NCBI GenBank assembly: GCA_022843705.1
Contig: JALHND010000009.1
Coordinates: 1 to 48,400 of the forward strand
Length of the DNA stretch: 48,400 nt
DNA from: Burkholderiales bacterium
GTDB lineage: Bacteria; Pseudomonadota; Gammaproteobacteria; Burkholderiales; SG8-41
Direction of reading: 5' to 3'
Positions 16,326-24,129 of the stretch are shown here, one piece after another (the stretch's first letter is position 1; each line of letters begins with the position of its first letter). A model generated the notes under the pieces. That model had not been told where the DNA came from, ran no database searches, and was given only the letters and a program-made list of their open reading frames with translations. A program made the position numbers and the translations under genes.

Positions 16326-17062
16326 GCGTGCACCTCATGCTTGACGGTGTCCGGCAGCGTGATCGCGCGGAACACCTCGTCGAGTTTGCCTTCCGGCGAG
16401 CGCGCCTTCAGCTCGGCCGGTGTGCCGCTGGCGACGATGCGGCCGCGGTCGATGATGATCACGCGTGAACAGGCGGCTTCGACTTCCTCGAGGATGTGGG
16501 TCGAGAAAATCACCACCTTGTTTTCGCCGAGGCGCTTGATCAGTCCGCGCACCTCGTGTTTCTGGTTGGGATCCAGGCCGTCGGTCGGTTCGTCGAGGAT
16601 CAGCACATCGGGGTCATGGATCAGCGACTGCGCGAGGCAGGTGCGGTGCTTGTAGCCTTTCGACAGCGTGTCGATCGACTGGTAGAGCACGCCCTCGAGG
16701 AAACACAGCTCCACGGCGCGGTGCACCGCGCGTTTGCGCGCGTCGCCCTGCAGGCCGCGCAGCTCGGCGCAGAAATTGAGAAAACCGTTGACCGTCATGT
16801 CGGCATAACCGGGGGCGTTTTCCGGCAGGTAACCGATCAGCCGTTTGGCCGCGATCGGATCCTCGACCATGTCATGGCCGCCGACGGTGATCCGGCCCGA
16901 GGTGGGCGGGTAATAGCCGGTAATCATGCGCATCGTGGTGGATTTGCCGGCGCCATTGGGGCCCAGGAACCCCAGCACTTCGCCGCGTTCGACGCTGAAT
17001 GACACATCATTCACCGCCAGCTTCGGGCCGAAGGCCTTCACCAGGTGTTCGACGTTAATCAA
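16322..17062 (-). CDS. ABC transporter ATP-binding protein, GldA-like
   Basis: 246 residues. Walker A GPNGAGKS, signature LSKGYKHR (the LSKGY variant is normal for the GldA group), Walker B DVLILDEP and H-loop STHILEE are all present, so it should be an active ATPase. The first gene of the four-gene operon (ATPase, permease, GldG-like, DUF4340). The start codon is TTG at 17062: no ATG lies in frame upstream, and GGAGAGAGG precedes it closely. The promoter must lie in the 17063-17270 spacer. Confidence 0.92.
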   Translation of the reverse strand: MINVEHLVKAFGPKLAVNDVSFSVERGEVLGFLGPNGAGKSTTMRMITGYYPPTSGRITVGGHDMVEDPIAAKRLIGYLPENAPGYADMTVNGFLNFCAELRGLQGDARKRAVHRAVELCFLEGVLYQSIDTLSKGYKHRTCLAQSLIHDPDVLILDEPTDGLDPNQKHEVRGLIKRLGENKVVIFSTHILEEVEAACSRVIIIDRGRIVASGTPAELKARSPEGKLDEVFRAITLPDTVKHEVHA

Positions 17063-17175
17063 TGCCTCTCTCCATTCCGGTGCGCGTCCGTCCCGCGGCC
17101 GCGCGTTTTTGTGGCCTGTTAGATGGTGCGGGCACGAAAAAATTCAAGCGCCCTCGCGCCGCAATACTTCACCAC

Positions 17176-17193
17176 TCACCCGTCACCGGGTGA
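17176..17193. other. Small hairpin in the spacer upstream of the ABC operon
   Basis: TCACCCG / CGGGTGA arms around TCAC. It lies in the 17063-17426 spacer, which also holds the AT-rich copy C and tRNA-Thr. It could be an operator or a weak terminator; no protein gene is seen in this spacer. Confidence 0.3.
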
Positions 17194-17198
17194 TTATT

Positions 17199-17228
17199 CA
17201 TAACCCATTGATTATATTGGATTATTTT
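17199..17228 (+). repeat. AT-rich dispersed element, copy C
   Basis: CATAACCCATTGATTATA followed by TTGGATTATTTT, sharing TTGATTATATTG with copy B. It lies between the start of the ABC operon and the 3' end of tRNA-Thr. Confidence 0.55.
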
Positions 17229-17270
17229 ACCTTGCCGCCGATTACTGCAGTGCTTGCGCGCCGGTGGCGG

Positions 17271-17346
17271 TGGTGCCGACAGTCTGAATCGAACAGACGA
17301 CCTACCGCTTACAAGGCGGTTGCTCTACCAACTGAGCTATGCCGGC
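17271..17346 (-). tRNA. tRNA-Thr (anticodon TGT)
   Basis: 76-nt cloverleaf on the minus strand: acceptor GCCGGCA pairs with TGTCGGC (one G-T), D arm GCTCAGTTGGTAGAGC, anticodon stem ACCGC/GCGGT with loop CTTGTAA (anticodon TGT), variable AGGTC, T arm with GTTCGATTC. The 3' CCA is encoded. It closely follows known bacterial threonine tRNA (UGU) sequences. Confidence 0.97.
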
Positions 17347-17426
17347 GCGAGCCCGGATTATAGCGCCTCGATGCCGGGCCGGCCTCCTATAATTGCCCCA
17401 CATTTCAATCTTCGGAATCCCTGCGC

Positions 17427-18320
17427 ATGACCCCATTTCCCGTCGGAATCATCGGCTGCGGCCTGATGGGCAGCGCCTGCGCGGTGCGCCTCAAGGCCGC
17501 CGGCATCGCCGTCACCGGATACGACATCGATCCCGCAAAAGCCGCGGCGCTGGGCGGCACACCCGCGGCATCGATTGCCGATATTGCCCGCCGCAGCCGC
17601 ACTGTCGTGCTGGCCGTGTTCAACACCGAACAGGTGGAGAACGCGGTGGACGCCCTGCTCGCCGCGCTGCCCGCGCGCCCCGAAGGAAGTCCCCTTGGGG
17701 GGGAGGCGCCGCCGCTGACGGCCATCTGCGTCAGCACCTGCGATCCGGACCGGATTGCAGCACTGGCCGCACGCATCCCGGCCGCCCGCCTGCGCTTTGT
17801 CGAAATGCCGGTGTCCGGCACCAGTGACCAGACCGCGCGCGGCGACGCGCTGGGCCTGGTCGGCGGTGATCCGGCCGCGGCCGATGCGGTGAAGGATGTG
17901 CTCGACGCGATCTGCCCCCGCCGCCATCACCTCGGCGCCGCCGGCAACGGCGGCCGCGCCAAACTGGCAATCAACCTGATCCTCGGCATCAACCGCGCCG
18001 CGCTGGCCGAAGGCCTGGTGTTCGCCGAACGCATGGGTCTGCCGCTGACACCCTTCCTCGCGGTGGCACGCGACTCGGCCGCCTACTCGCAGATCATGGA
18101 TGTCAAGGGCGACAAGATGATCGCCGGCGATTTCACGCCGCACGGCAAGATCGCGCAGACGCTGAAGGATTTTTCGCTGATGCTGGAAGTGGCCGGCAAA
18201 CTCGGACAGCAACTGCCGCTCGCCTCGACCTACACCGGCATCGTCGAAGGCTGCATGCAGGCTGGCGAGGCCGAGCTCGACAATGCCGCGGTGATCCGCG
18301 AGATCCGCCGGCGTCAATAA
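17427..18320 (+). CDS. NAD(P)-dependent beta-hydroxyacid dehydrogenase family (HIBADH-like)
   Basis: 297 residues. Rossmann motif GIIGCGLMG (residues 7-15), substrate loop EMPVSGTSDQT, and the catalytic-lysine signature GGRAKLAIN with Lys179 and Asn183, all as in 3-hydroxyisobutyrate / 2-hydroxy-3-oxopropionate dehydrogenases. Residues 84-97 (RPEGSPLGGEAPPL) form an extra loop encoded by a dispersed repeat (17676-17717); in the fold this lies where the NAD domain has a variable loop, so the enzyme may still work. It stands alone between tRNA-Thr and a convergent amidohydrolase, and ends at a strong bidirectional terminator. Substrate not determined. Confidence 0.9.
   Translation: MTPFPVGIIGCGLMGSACAVRLKAAGIAVTGYDIDPAKAAALGGTPAASIADIARRSRTVVLAVFNTEQVENAVDALLAALPARPEGSPLGGEAPPLTAICVSTCDPDRIAALAARIPAARLRFVEMPVSGTSDQTARGDALGLVGGDPAAADAVKDVLDAICPRRHHLGAAGNGGRAKLAINLILGINRAALAEGLVFAERMGLPLTPFLAVARDSAAYSQIMDVKGDKMIAGDFTPHGKIAQTLKDFSLMLEVAGKLGQQLPLASTYTGIVEGCMQAGEAELDNAAVIREIRRRQ
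17676..17717 (+). repeat. Dispersed repeat core inserted in frame in the dehydrogenase gene
   Basis: GCGCCCCGAAGGAAGTCC then CCTTGGGGGGG. The complement of 33768-33800 reads GCGCCGCGAAGCAAGTCC then TCTTGGGGGGG, so both are copies of one repeat. Here it adds about 14 codons without breaking the frame. Confidence 0.7.
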
Positions 18321-18348
18321 AAAACGGCGCGGTTTCCCGCGCCGTTTT
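18321..18348. terminator. Bidirectional terminator
   Basis: Perfect 12-bp stem AAAACGGCGCGG / CCGCGCCGTTTT with loop TTTC, directly after the stop of the dehydrogenase gene and before the convergent amidohydrolase stop. A-tract and T-tract on the two sides fit use in both directions. Confidence 0.9.
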
Positions 18349-18363
18349 AATGCACTGAGAAAC

Positions 18364-19872
18364 TCAGGCTTTTTTTGCGACAAACCCGTAGGCCATGTTG
18401 GTGCGCCCCGGCCCTTCCTGCTCGTAGGTTTCCTTGATCTGCGCCACGCGGTCGACGACGATCTCCGCCTGCTGCTTTGGCGTCACGTTGTAGAGCCGCG
18501 CATTGTTGCTGCCGAAGATTGCGGTCTTGACCGGACCGTCGGCCGTGCCCAGCGGCTGGTAGCCGTACTTCTTCTGCATGTCTTCCGGGATCTCGAGCCG
18601 GCGCAGGGCCTCGATCTGCCACTGCGGCGCGCCGGTCCACACCGCATCGGTGCCCCAGACCACGTTGCTGCTGCCGAGGCCCTTGATCAGCGTGCCCATG
18701 ACGGCAGCCCCCAGGCGCGGGTTGGCGGTGGTGGTCCAGGCGAAGAGCTGCCCGAGATCGCCGTAGACGTTCCTGACACCGTACTTCGCCGGGATGTCGG
18801 CAAGATCGGTGACCCACTCGATGCGCCCGGTCTTCTCGAAATGCTCCCAGGCGGACTTCGGCGCATTGGGCCCGGTCCAGCGCCAGCCCGAGTGGTAGAT
18901 CACGAAGTTGAGCTGCGGCCAGTCCTTCGCCGCCTTGCCGACGTCACGCACGTCGGAATACTCGAGCAGGTGCGGAAATTTCTTCTCGATCTCCGGCGGG
19001 AAGAGCCCCTTGTGGATGCAGACGTTTTTCAGGCTCGGGTTGTCCCTGCTCCACTTCACCAGCTTCTCGTAGAAGGGATACATCACCTTCTCGTCATCGA
19101 GGCGGAACGGCCATTTCGACAGGTGCTTGTTGGTGTTGTCGCCGATGGTGTAGCCCTTCCAGGAATCGGGCTTCAGCCGTGCCTGCTCCTCCTCGACCTT
19201 GTCCAGCCAGCCGGGGTGGCCGGGCGTGAATATGGCGTGGGAATAGCTGCGCCGGGTGCCGGCCTCCTTGTTGATCTTCTCGCGGGCGGCGTACTTCATA
19301 TCATTGGTGAGGAAGGAGTACGCCGGATCAACCGAGTACGAGCCGCTGATGCAGCCGACCTTGGTGTCGCTGTCGAGGTAGATTTCCTTGAAGTAGTTGG
19401 GGAACTTCAGGTCATCTATCGTCTGCTCCTTCTCGTTGAGCGACAGGTTCCAGCCCAGCTTGCCCACCGTGGCGCGCTGCGCGACGAAGGTCTTGATCGG
19501 CGTGTCGTCACGCAGGAAATGGGTGTGCATGTCCATGATGAACTGGTTCTTCAGCGCCTTTGCCCGCTCGTTCGCCATCTCCGGCGTGGCGGCCTCGGCG
19601 CGGCTCACCATGTAGAGCGGACCGTAGGTCTCGTTCATCGCGACAAAGGCCGCCGCCATGCCCGCCGCCGACTGGAAAAAGCGGCGGCGGCTGACGCCCT
19701 GTTTGCGCGCGAGTTCGGCGCCGTATTCCTTGACCCGCGCCTCGAACTCGCGCTGCTTGGCGGTCTGCGGCGGCGGCATGTACTCGTCGCTGGACACGCA
19801 CTGCACGGGAATCGGCGACGGAAATATGGATTCTGCGGGGGCGACCTGTTCAAGCTCTTCCGGGCTAAGCAT
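18364..19872 (-). CDS. Tat-exported amidohydrolase family protein
   Basis: 502 residues. A twin-arginine signal (SRRRFFQSAAGMAAAFVAM) begins only at about residue 60, after a polar N-terminal region, and ends near SRAEA. The rest is an amidohydrolase_2 TIM barrel: metal motif MDMHTHF (about 113-119), HKGLFPPE, YHSGW and the C-terminal GTDAVW aspartate. This family covers decarboxylases and lactone hydrolases; which reaction applies here is unknown. The frame has ATG at 19872 with GGAGGAG just before it, so the long pre-signal region looks genuine. Single gene, convergent with the dehydrogenase. Confidence 0.88.
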   Translation of the reverse strand: MLSPEELEQVAPAESIFPSPIPVQCVSSDEYMPPPQTAKQREFEARVKEYGAELARKQGVSRRRFFQSAAGMAAAFVAMNETYGPLYMVSRAEAATPEMANERAKALKNQFIMDMHTHFLRDDTPIKTFVAQRATVGKLGWNLSLNEKEQTIDDLKFPNYFKEIYLDSDTKVGCISGSYSVDPAYSFLTNDMKYAAREKINKEAGTRRSYSHAIFTPGHPGWLDKVEEEQARLKPDSWKGYTIGDNTNKHLSKWPFRLDDEKVMYPFYEKLVKWSRDNPSLKNVCIHKGLFPPEIEKKFPHLLEYSDVRDVGKAAKDWPQLNFVIYHSGWRWTGPNAPKSAWEHFEKTGRIEWVTDLADIPAKYGVRNVYGDLGQLFAWTTTANPRLGAAVMGTLIKGLGSSNVVWGTDAVWTGAPQWQIEALRRLEIPEDMQKKYGYQPLGTADGPVKTAIFGSNNARLYNVTPKQQAEIVVDRVAQIKETYEQEGPGRTNMAYGFVAKKA

Positions 19873-19951
19873 GGAACTCCTCCTGGACCAGTGGATGGCT
19901 GAGCATGCGCCGCGCGCGGCCGTTCGGAGACGGATTTTTTCTGGGGAAGCA

Positions 19952-19973
19952 GCGTCGCAGGAGTGTGCGACGC
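19952..19973. other. Hairpin after sspB
   Basis: Stem GCGTCGCA / TGCGACGC with a six-base loop, in the 136-bp spacer between sspB and the amidohydrolase. No T-tract follows on the minus strand, so it is only a possible terminator. Confidence 0.3.
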
Positions 19974-20008
19974 GGGCCGGGCGGTGTCAAACCGCGCCGG
20001 CAGCGGGT

Positions 20009-20437
20009 CTATTTGACGACCTGAAGGCGGGGCCGGCCGCCGGGTGCGGGCGAATCCGGCTTCGGATCATCCGGTTTTTCGGGAGAAGAAGATTGCATTC
20101 CCGGCGGCACGGTCGACTGGACCTGCGACTCCTCGGGGAAAAACAGGCCCTGCCCGTTCTCGCGCGCGAATATGCCCTGCACCGCGGCAACGGGTATCGA
20201 ACACTCGCGCGAGACGCCGCCGAACCTGGCGGAAAACTGGATCAGGTCCTGGCCAATGGTCAGCTTGTGGGTCGCGTCGTAGCTGAGGTTGAGCACGATC
20301 TCGCCGTTCCTGACGTGTTCCGCCGGAACCCGGGTGTTTTCATCGACCTTGACCGACAGGTACGGCGTGAGCCCGCTGTCGCAGGCCCATTCGTGGACCG
20401 CGCGGATCAGGTAGGGCTTGGTGGAACGTTCCGCCAT
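20009..20437 (-). CDS. sspB: ClpXP protease specificity-enhancing factor SspB
   Basis: 142 residues. Adaptor that binds the ssrA tag of stalled-ribosome products and delivers them to ClpXP. The N-terminal globular domain matches SspB: STKPYLIRAVHEWACDSGLTPYL, then VLNLSYDATHKL and IQFSARFGG. A disordered Ser/Pro/Lys linker and a C-terminal ClpX-binding tail (PRLQVVK, cf. LRVVK in the family) are present. It follows sspA by 11 bases, the usual beta/gammaproteobacterial pair. Confidence 0.95.
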   Translation of the reverse strand: MAERSTKPYLIRAVHEWACDSGLTPYLSVKVDENTRVPAEHVRNGEIVLNLSYDATHKLTIGQDLIQFSARFGGVSRECSIPVAAVQGIFARENGQGLFFPEESQVQSTVPPGMQSSSPEKPDDPKPDSPAPGGRPRLQVVK

Positions 20438-20448
20438 CGGAGCAGCGC

Positions 20449-21048
20449 CTATTTGCGCATGACCTTTTCGGAGGCGGTCAGCGCGTCGATGTAGGCCGGC
20501 CGGCTGAACAGCCGCTCGGCGTATTTCATCAGCGGCGCGGCCTGCTTGCCGAGCTGGATGCCGTAGTGGTCAAGGCGCCACAGCAGCGGCGCAATCGCCA
20601 CATCGAGCATCGAGAACTCCTCGCCCAGCATGTATTTCTGCTTGGCGAACACCGGCGAGATCTGGGTCAGCGCGTCGCGGATGGTCTGGCGGCCCTTGTC
20701 GGCCTGCTTCTGCGTGCCCTTCTCGATGGCGATGACATGCGAAAACATTTCCTGCTCGAAGCGGAACAGGAACAGCCGGGCGCGGGCGCGCATCACCGGA
20801 TCGGCCGGCATCAGCTGCGGATGCGGGAAACGGTCGTCGATGTACTCGTTGATGATGTTCGACTCGTAGAGGATCAGGTCGCGCTCGACCAGCACCGGCA
20901 CCTGGTTGTACGGATTCATCACCGCAAGGTCTTCCGGCTTGTTGAACAGGTCAACGTCGATGATCTGGAAATCCATGCCCTTTTCGTAGAGCACGAAGCG
21001 GCAGCGCTGGCTGAAGGGGCAGGTGGTGCCCGAGTAGAGTGTCATCAT
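20449..21048 (-). CDS. sspA: Stringent starvation protein A (GST-fold)
   Basis: 199 residues with a glutathione S-transferase fold: N-terminal thioredoxin-like domain (TLYSGTTCPFSQRCRFVLYEKG), NPYNQVPVLVERDLILYESNIINEYID, then an all-helical C-domain. SspA binds RNA polymerase in enterobacteria and affects stationary-phase and acid-stress transcription; most SspA proteins do not bind glutathione. It lies between petC and sspB, its standard location in Betaproteobacteria, but hairpins at 21117-21163 suggest at least partial separation from the pet operon. Confidence 0.95.
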   Translation of the reverse strand: MMTLYSGTTCPFSQRCRFVLYEKGMDFQIIDVDLFNKPEDLAVMNPYNQVPVLVERDLILYESNIINEYIDDRFPHPQLMPADPVMRARARLFLFRFEQEMFSHVIAIEKGTQKQADKGRQTIRDALTQISPVFAKQKYMLGEEFSMLDVAIAPLLWRLDHYGIQLGKQAAPLMKYAERLFSRPAYIDALTASEKVMRK

Positions 21049-21116
21049 GATGGTTTATCCGTAACGGAACAGCGATCGGTCATTCTGTGGTTCAACGGGG
21101 ACTGCAGAGGAACAAA

Positions 21117-21163
21117 GGGGCCGTGACGCGACCGGCGCGCACGGCCCCCGCGGGAAACCCGCG
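21117..21163 (-). terminator. Double hairpin after petC
   Basis: Two stems directly after the petC stop: CGCGGG / CCCGCG around AAA (21149-21163), and GGGGCCGTG (21117-21125) with CACGGCCCC (21140-21148). On the minus strand the second is followed by TTTGTTCC. Likely terminator or processing site between petABC and sspA. Confidence 0.65.
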
Positions 21164-21165
21164 AC

Positions 21166-21930
21166 TCAGTGCACGTCCTTCCAGTATTCCTTCTTCAGCG
21201 CATAGGCAAAGATGAACAGCAGGCCCAGGGCCAGCAGCACGAACATGCCGATGGTCTTGCGGTCATTGCGCACCGGCTCGCCCATGAACACCATGTAATT
21301 CACCAGGTCGGCGACCATCTGGTCATATTCGACGGCGCTCAGCTTGCCGGGCTTGTCGAGTTTCAGCGCCATCTCGGTCTTCTCGTATCCCGCCGCCTGC
21401 ACCTTGCGCTCGGCCAGCACCTGCTCACCCTGCAGTTCCCACAACACATGCGGCATGCCGACGTTGGGATAGACGGTGTTGTTCCAGCCGGTGGGGCGCT
21501 CGGCGTCCCGGTAGAATCCGCGCAGGTAGCTGTAGAGCCAGTCGGCGCCGCTGCCTGCAGAGGATGCCCGCGAACGCGCGGTCACGCTGAGGTCGGGCGG
21601 CGTCGCGCCGAACCATTCCTTGGCGTCCTTCGGATCCATGGCCACCCGCATCAGGTCGCCCACCTTGACGCCGGTGAACACCAGATTGTCGAGAATCTGC
21701 TGGTCATTGAGCCCGATGTCCTGCAGGCGGTTGTAGCGCATGTAGCCCGCACTGTGGCAGTTCAGGCAGTAATTGACGAAGTGCCTCGCGCCGCGCTGCA
21801 GCGATGCCTGGTCGGTTTCATCGATCGGCGCGCGGTCCAGCTTGACGTCGGCACCGGCAGCCAGCGCGATGGCCGGTGCGAACAGCAATGCGGCAATGAA
21901 GGTCTTGAGTTTTTTCATGTTGTCGGCCAT
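21166..21930 (-). CDS. petC: Cytochrome c1 of the bc1 complex
   Basis: 254 residues. Periplasmic haem-bearing subunit of ubiquinol-cytochrome c reductase that passes electrons from the Rieske centre to soluble cytochrome c. Signal peptide (KKLKTFIAALLFAPAIALA), haem c motif CLNCH (C55, C58, H59), the distal methionine region near GMPHVLWELQG and a C-terminal anchor helix (IGMFVLLALGLLFIFAYAL) are visible. The ATG at 21930 overlaps the cytochrome b stop (TGATG); a GTG one codon earlier and an ATG at 21918 are alternatives. Last gene of petABC. Confidence 0.95.
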   Translation of the reverse strand: MADNMKKLKTFIAALLFAPAIALAAGADVKLDRAPIDETDQASLQRGARHFVNYCLNCHSAGYMRYNRLQDIGLNDQQILDNLVFTGVKVGDLMRVAMDPKDAKEWFGATPPDLSVTARSRASSAGSGADWLYSYLRGFYRDAERPTGWNNTVYPNVGMPHVLWELQGEQVLAERKVQAAGYEKTEMALKLDKPGKLSAVEYDQMVADLVNYMVFMGEPVRNDRKTIGMFVLLALGLLFIFAYALKKEYWKDVH

Positions 21931-23351
21931 CACATGGTCACCCGGTCCGGTTCCGGCTTGGTCTTGTCCATCACCGAATACCAGGGCATCAGCAGGAAAA
22001 ACGCGAAATAAAGCAGCGTGCCGATCTGCGAGATCACGGTGCCGACAGGCGTCACCGTCTGCACCCCGTAGTAACCGAGGATGATGAAGTTGATCACGAA
22101 GATGGTCAGCGCGGTGCGGAACAGGGGGCCCTTGTAACGAATCGACTTCACCGGGCTGCGGTCGAGCCAGGGCAGCACGAAGAAAATCAGGGTTGACACA
22201 CCCATCATCACCACACCCCAGACTTTGGCGTCGAGCGCCAGCGGGCCGCCCTTCATCAGCACCACCACAACCAGGCCGATTGCCGCCGCCGCGAGTTTCA
22301 CGCGGGAGTCGCGCGCGGTGAGCCAGATCAGCACGACGTAGGCCGCGACACCGATCGCGAGCACCAGCATGAACTCCTCGGTGATCGCGCGCAGGATCGA
22401 GTAGTACGGCGTGAAGTACCAGACCGGCGCGATGTGCGGCGGGGTTTTCAGCGGATCAGCGGGGATGAAATTGTTGTATTCCAGGAAATATCCGCCCATC
22501 TCCGGCATGAAAAACACCACCGTGAAGAACAGGAACAGGAAGACCACGACGCCGACGATGTCCTTCACCGTGTAGTACGGGTGGAAGGGGATGCCGTCGA
22601 GCGGGCGGCCTTTTTCGTCCTTGTGCTTCTTGATCTCGACGCCGTCGGGGTTGTTCGAGCCGACTTCGTGCAGCGCCATGATGTGCGCGGCGACGAGGCC
22701 CAGCAGCACCAGCGGCAGCGCGATCACGTGGAAGGCAAAGAAGCGGTTCAGCGTCGCGTCCGACACCACGAAGTCGCCGCGGATCCAGGTCGACAGGTCG
22801 GGACCGATCACCGGCAGCGCGTCGAACAGATTGACGATCACCTGTGCACCCCAGAACGACATCTGGCCCCAGGGCAGCAGGTAGCCGAAGAAGGCCTCGG
22901 CCATCAGGCACAGGTAGATCAGCATGCCGAAGATCCAGATCAGCTCGCGCGGCTGGCGGTAGGAGCCGTACATCAGGCCGCGGAACATGTGCAGGTAGAC
23001 CACGACAAAGAAGGCCGAGGCGCCGGTCGAGTGCATGTAGCGGATGAACCAGCCGCCGGGCACGTCGCGCATGATGTATTCGACGGACGCAAAGGCTTCA
23101 GCCGCCGAAGGCTTGTAGTGCATCACCAGGAAAATGCCGGTGACGATCTGGATCACCAGCACCAGCATCGCCAGCGAGCCGAAGAAGTACCAGAAATTGA
23201 AGTTCTTCGGCGCGTAGTACTGCGACAGGTGGTCGCGCCACAGCGACATCAGCGGGAATCGCTGATCGACCCAGGTCAGCACACCGCTGATCGGGGCGTT
23301 GAGCGGGCCGGCGCCGCGGAACTGGACGGGTTCTTTAGGTGTGGATGCCAT
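21930..23351 (-). CDS. petB: Cytochrome b of the bc1 complex
   Basis: 473 residues. Integral membrane diheme subunit carrying the Qo and Qi quinol sites. Characteristic segments: GGWFIRYMHSTGASAFFVVVYLH (first haem-ligand helix), YLLPWGQMSFWGAQVI (Qo), FFAFHVIALP with a second helix of ligands, and the PEWY-type Qo motif seen here as APVWYFTPYYSIL (Val in place of Glu at the second position, i.e. PVWY). Overlaps petC and follows petA by 7 bases. Full length for proteobacterial cytochrome b. Confidence 0.96.
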   Translation of the reverse strand: MASTPKEPVQFRGAGPLNAPISGVLTWVDQRFPLMSLWRDHLSQYYAPKNFNFWYFFGSLAMLVLVIQIVTGIFLVMHYKPSAAEAFASVEYIMRDVPGGWFIRYMHSTGASAFFVVVYLHMFRGLMYGSYRQPRELIWIFGMLIYLCLMAEAFFGYLLPWGQMSFWGAQVIVNLFDALPVIGPDLSTWIRGDFVVSDATLNRFFAFHVIALPLVLLGLVAAHIMALHEVGSNNPDGVEIKKHKDEKGRPLDGIPFHPYYTVKDIVGVVVFLFLFFTVVFFMPEMGGYFLEYNNFIPADPLKTPPHIAPVWYFTPYYSILRAITEEFMLVLAIGVAAYVVLIWLTARDSRVKLAAAAIGLVVVVLMKGGPLALDAKVWGVVMMGVSTLIFFVLPWLDRSPVKSIRYKGPLFRTALTIFVINFIILGYYGVQTVTPVGTVISQIGTLLYFAFFLLMPWYSVMDKTKPEPDRVTM

Positions 23352-23358
23352 GTTGTGT

Positions 23359-23952
23359 TCAGGCTCCCTTTGAGTCTTCGCCGATCAGGATGCGCGTATC
23401 CGACAGGTATTTGTGCGGCGGCACCACCAGGTTGTCGGGCGCGGGACGGTTCTTGTAGACACGGCCGGCAAGGTCGAACAGCGAACCGTGGCAGGGGCAG
23501 TAGAAGCCGCCCTGCCAGCTGGGATCAAAGGCTTCCGCCTGCTTGGCGAACTTGTCGACCGGCGAGCAGCCGAGGTGGGTGCAGATGCCGACGACGACCA
23601 GGAATTCGTCCTTGATCGCGCGGGTGGCATTGGCGGCGTAGGCCGGCTGCATCGGTTTCTTCGATTCCGGATCAGCCACGTTGACGTCATTGCTGCGGAT
23701 GGTGTCGAGCATTTCCTTGGTGCGGCGGACAACCCACACCGGCTTGCCGCGCCACTCGACGGTGATGCGCTCGCCGGGTGCCAGCGTGCCTACGTCGACC
23801 TCCACCGGCGCGCCGGCCGCTTTTGCGCGTTCCGACGGCATCATGCTGGCCACGAACGGCACCGCTGCAGCACCGGCCGCCACACCGCCGGCCACTGTCG
23901 TGGCAGCGACCAGAAACTGCCGTTTACCCTGATCGGTATCTTTCTCGGACAT
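23359..23952 (-). CDS. petA: Ubiquinol-cytochrome c reductase iron-sulfur (Rieske) subunit
   Basis: 197 residues. N-terminal Tat-type anchor (GKRQFLVAATTVAGGVAAGAA; only Lys-Arg in place of twin Arg), a hinge, and the Rieske domain with CTHLGC (C124, H126, C129) and CPCHGS (C152, C154, H155), which bind the 2Fe-2S cluster and form the disulfide. The first gene of petABC. A TAGAAT hexamer at 24001-23996 is a good -10 candidate about 45 bases upstream of the ATG, and copy D of the AT-rich element lies just before it. Confidence 0.96.
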   Translation of the reverse strand: MSEKDTDQGKRQFLVAATTVAGGVAAGAAAVPFVASMMPSERAKAAGAPVEVDVGTLAPGERITVEWRGKPVWVVRRTKEMLDTIRSNDVNVADPESKKPMQPAYAANATRAIKDEFLVVVGICTHLGCSPVDKFAKQAEAFDPSWQGGFYCPCHGSLFDLAGRVYKNRPAPDNLVVPPHKYLSDTRILIGEDSKGA

Positions 23953-23995
23953 GCCCTTGGTCCCCTTTGACTCTTGCGTCTGCGAAAAAGCGCAT

Positions 23996-24001
23996 ATTCT
24001 A
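23996..24001 (-). promoter_or_regulatory. Candidate -10 box of petABC
   Basis: TAGAAT on the minus strand, five of six matches to TATAAT, 44 bases upstream of the petA ATG. No good -35 at 17 bp is seen. Confidence 0.35.
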
Positions 24002-24032
24002 CACGCGGAGACCCTGGAAAGTTAAGCAAAAA

Positions 24033-24065
24033 CTGAAAATATTCAATTAATTCATGTGGTTATAA
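24033..24065 (-). repeat. AT-rich dispersed element, copy D
   Basis: Minus strand TATAACCACATGAATTA then ATTGAATATTTTCAG; the ATTGAATATTT half is identical to copy F (38541-38570). It lies upstream of the petABC promoter region, in the same direction. Confidence 0.55.
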
Positions 24066-24129
24066 GTATCCACAATACTGCTGGTGACTTGCGGTCAGCC
24101 CACGCTGCGACGCCCGGCCCGTGCCGGCC

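Noticed and set aside
21930-21933. GTG start for petC
   Set aside because: The ATG one codon later forms the common TGATG overlap and is preferred, though the GTG cannot be excluded.
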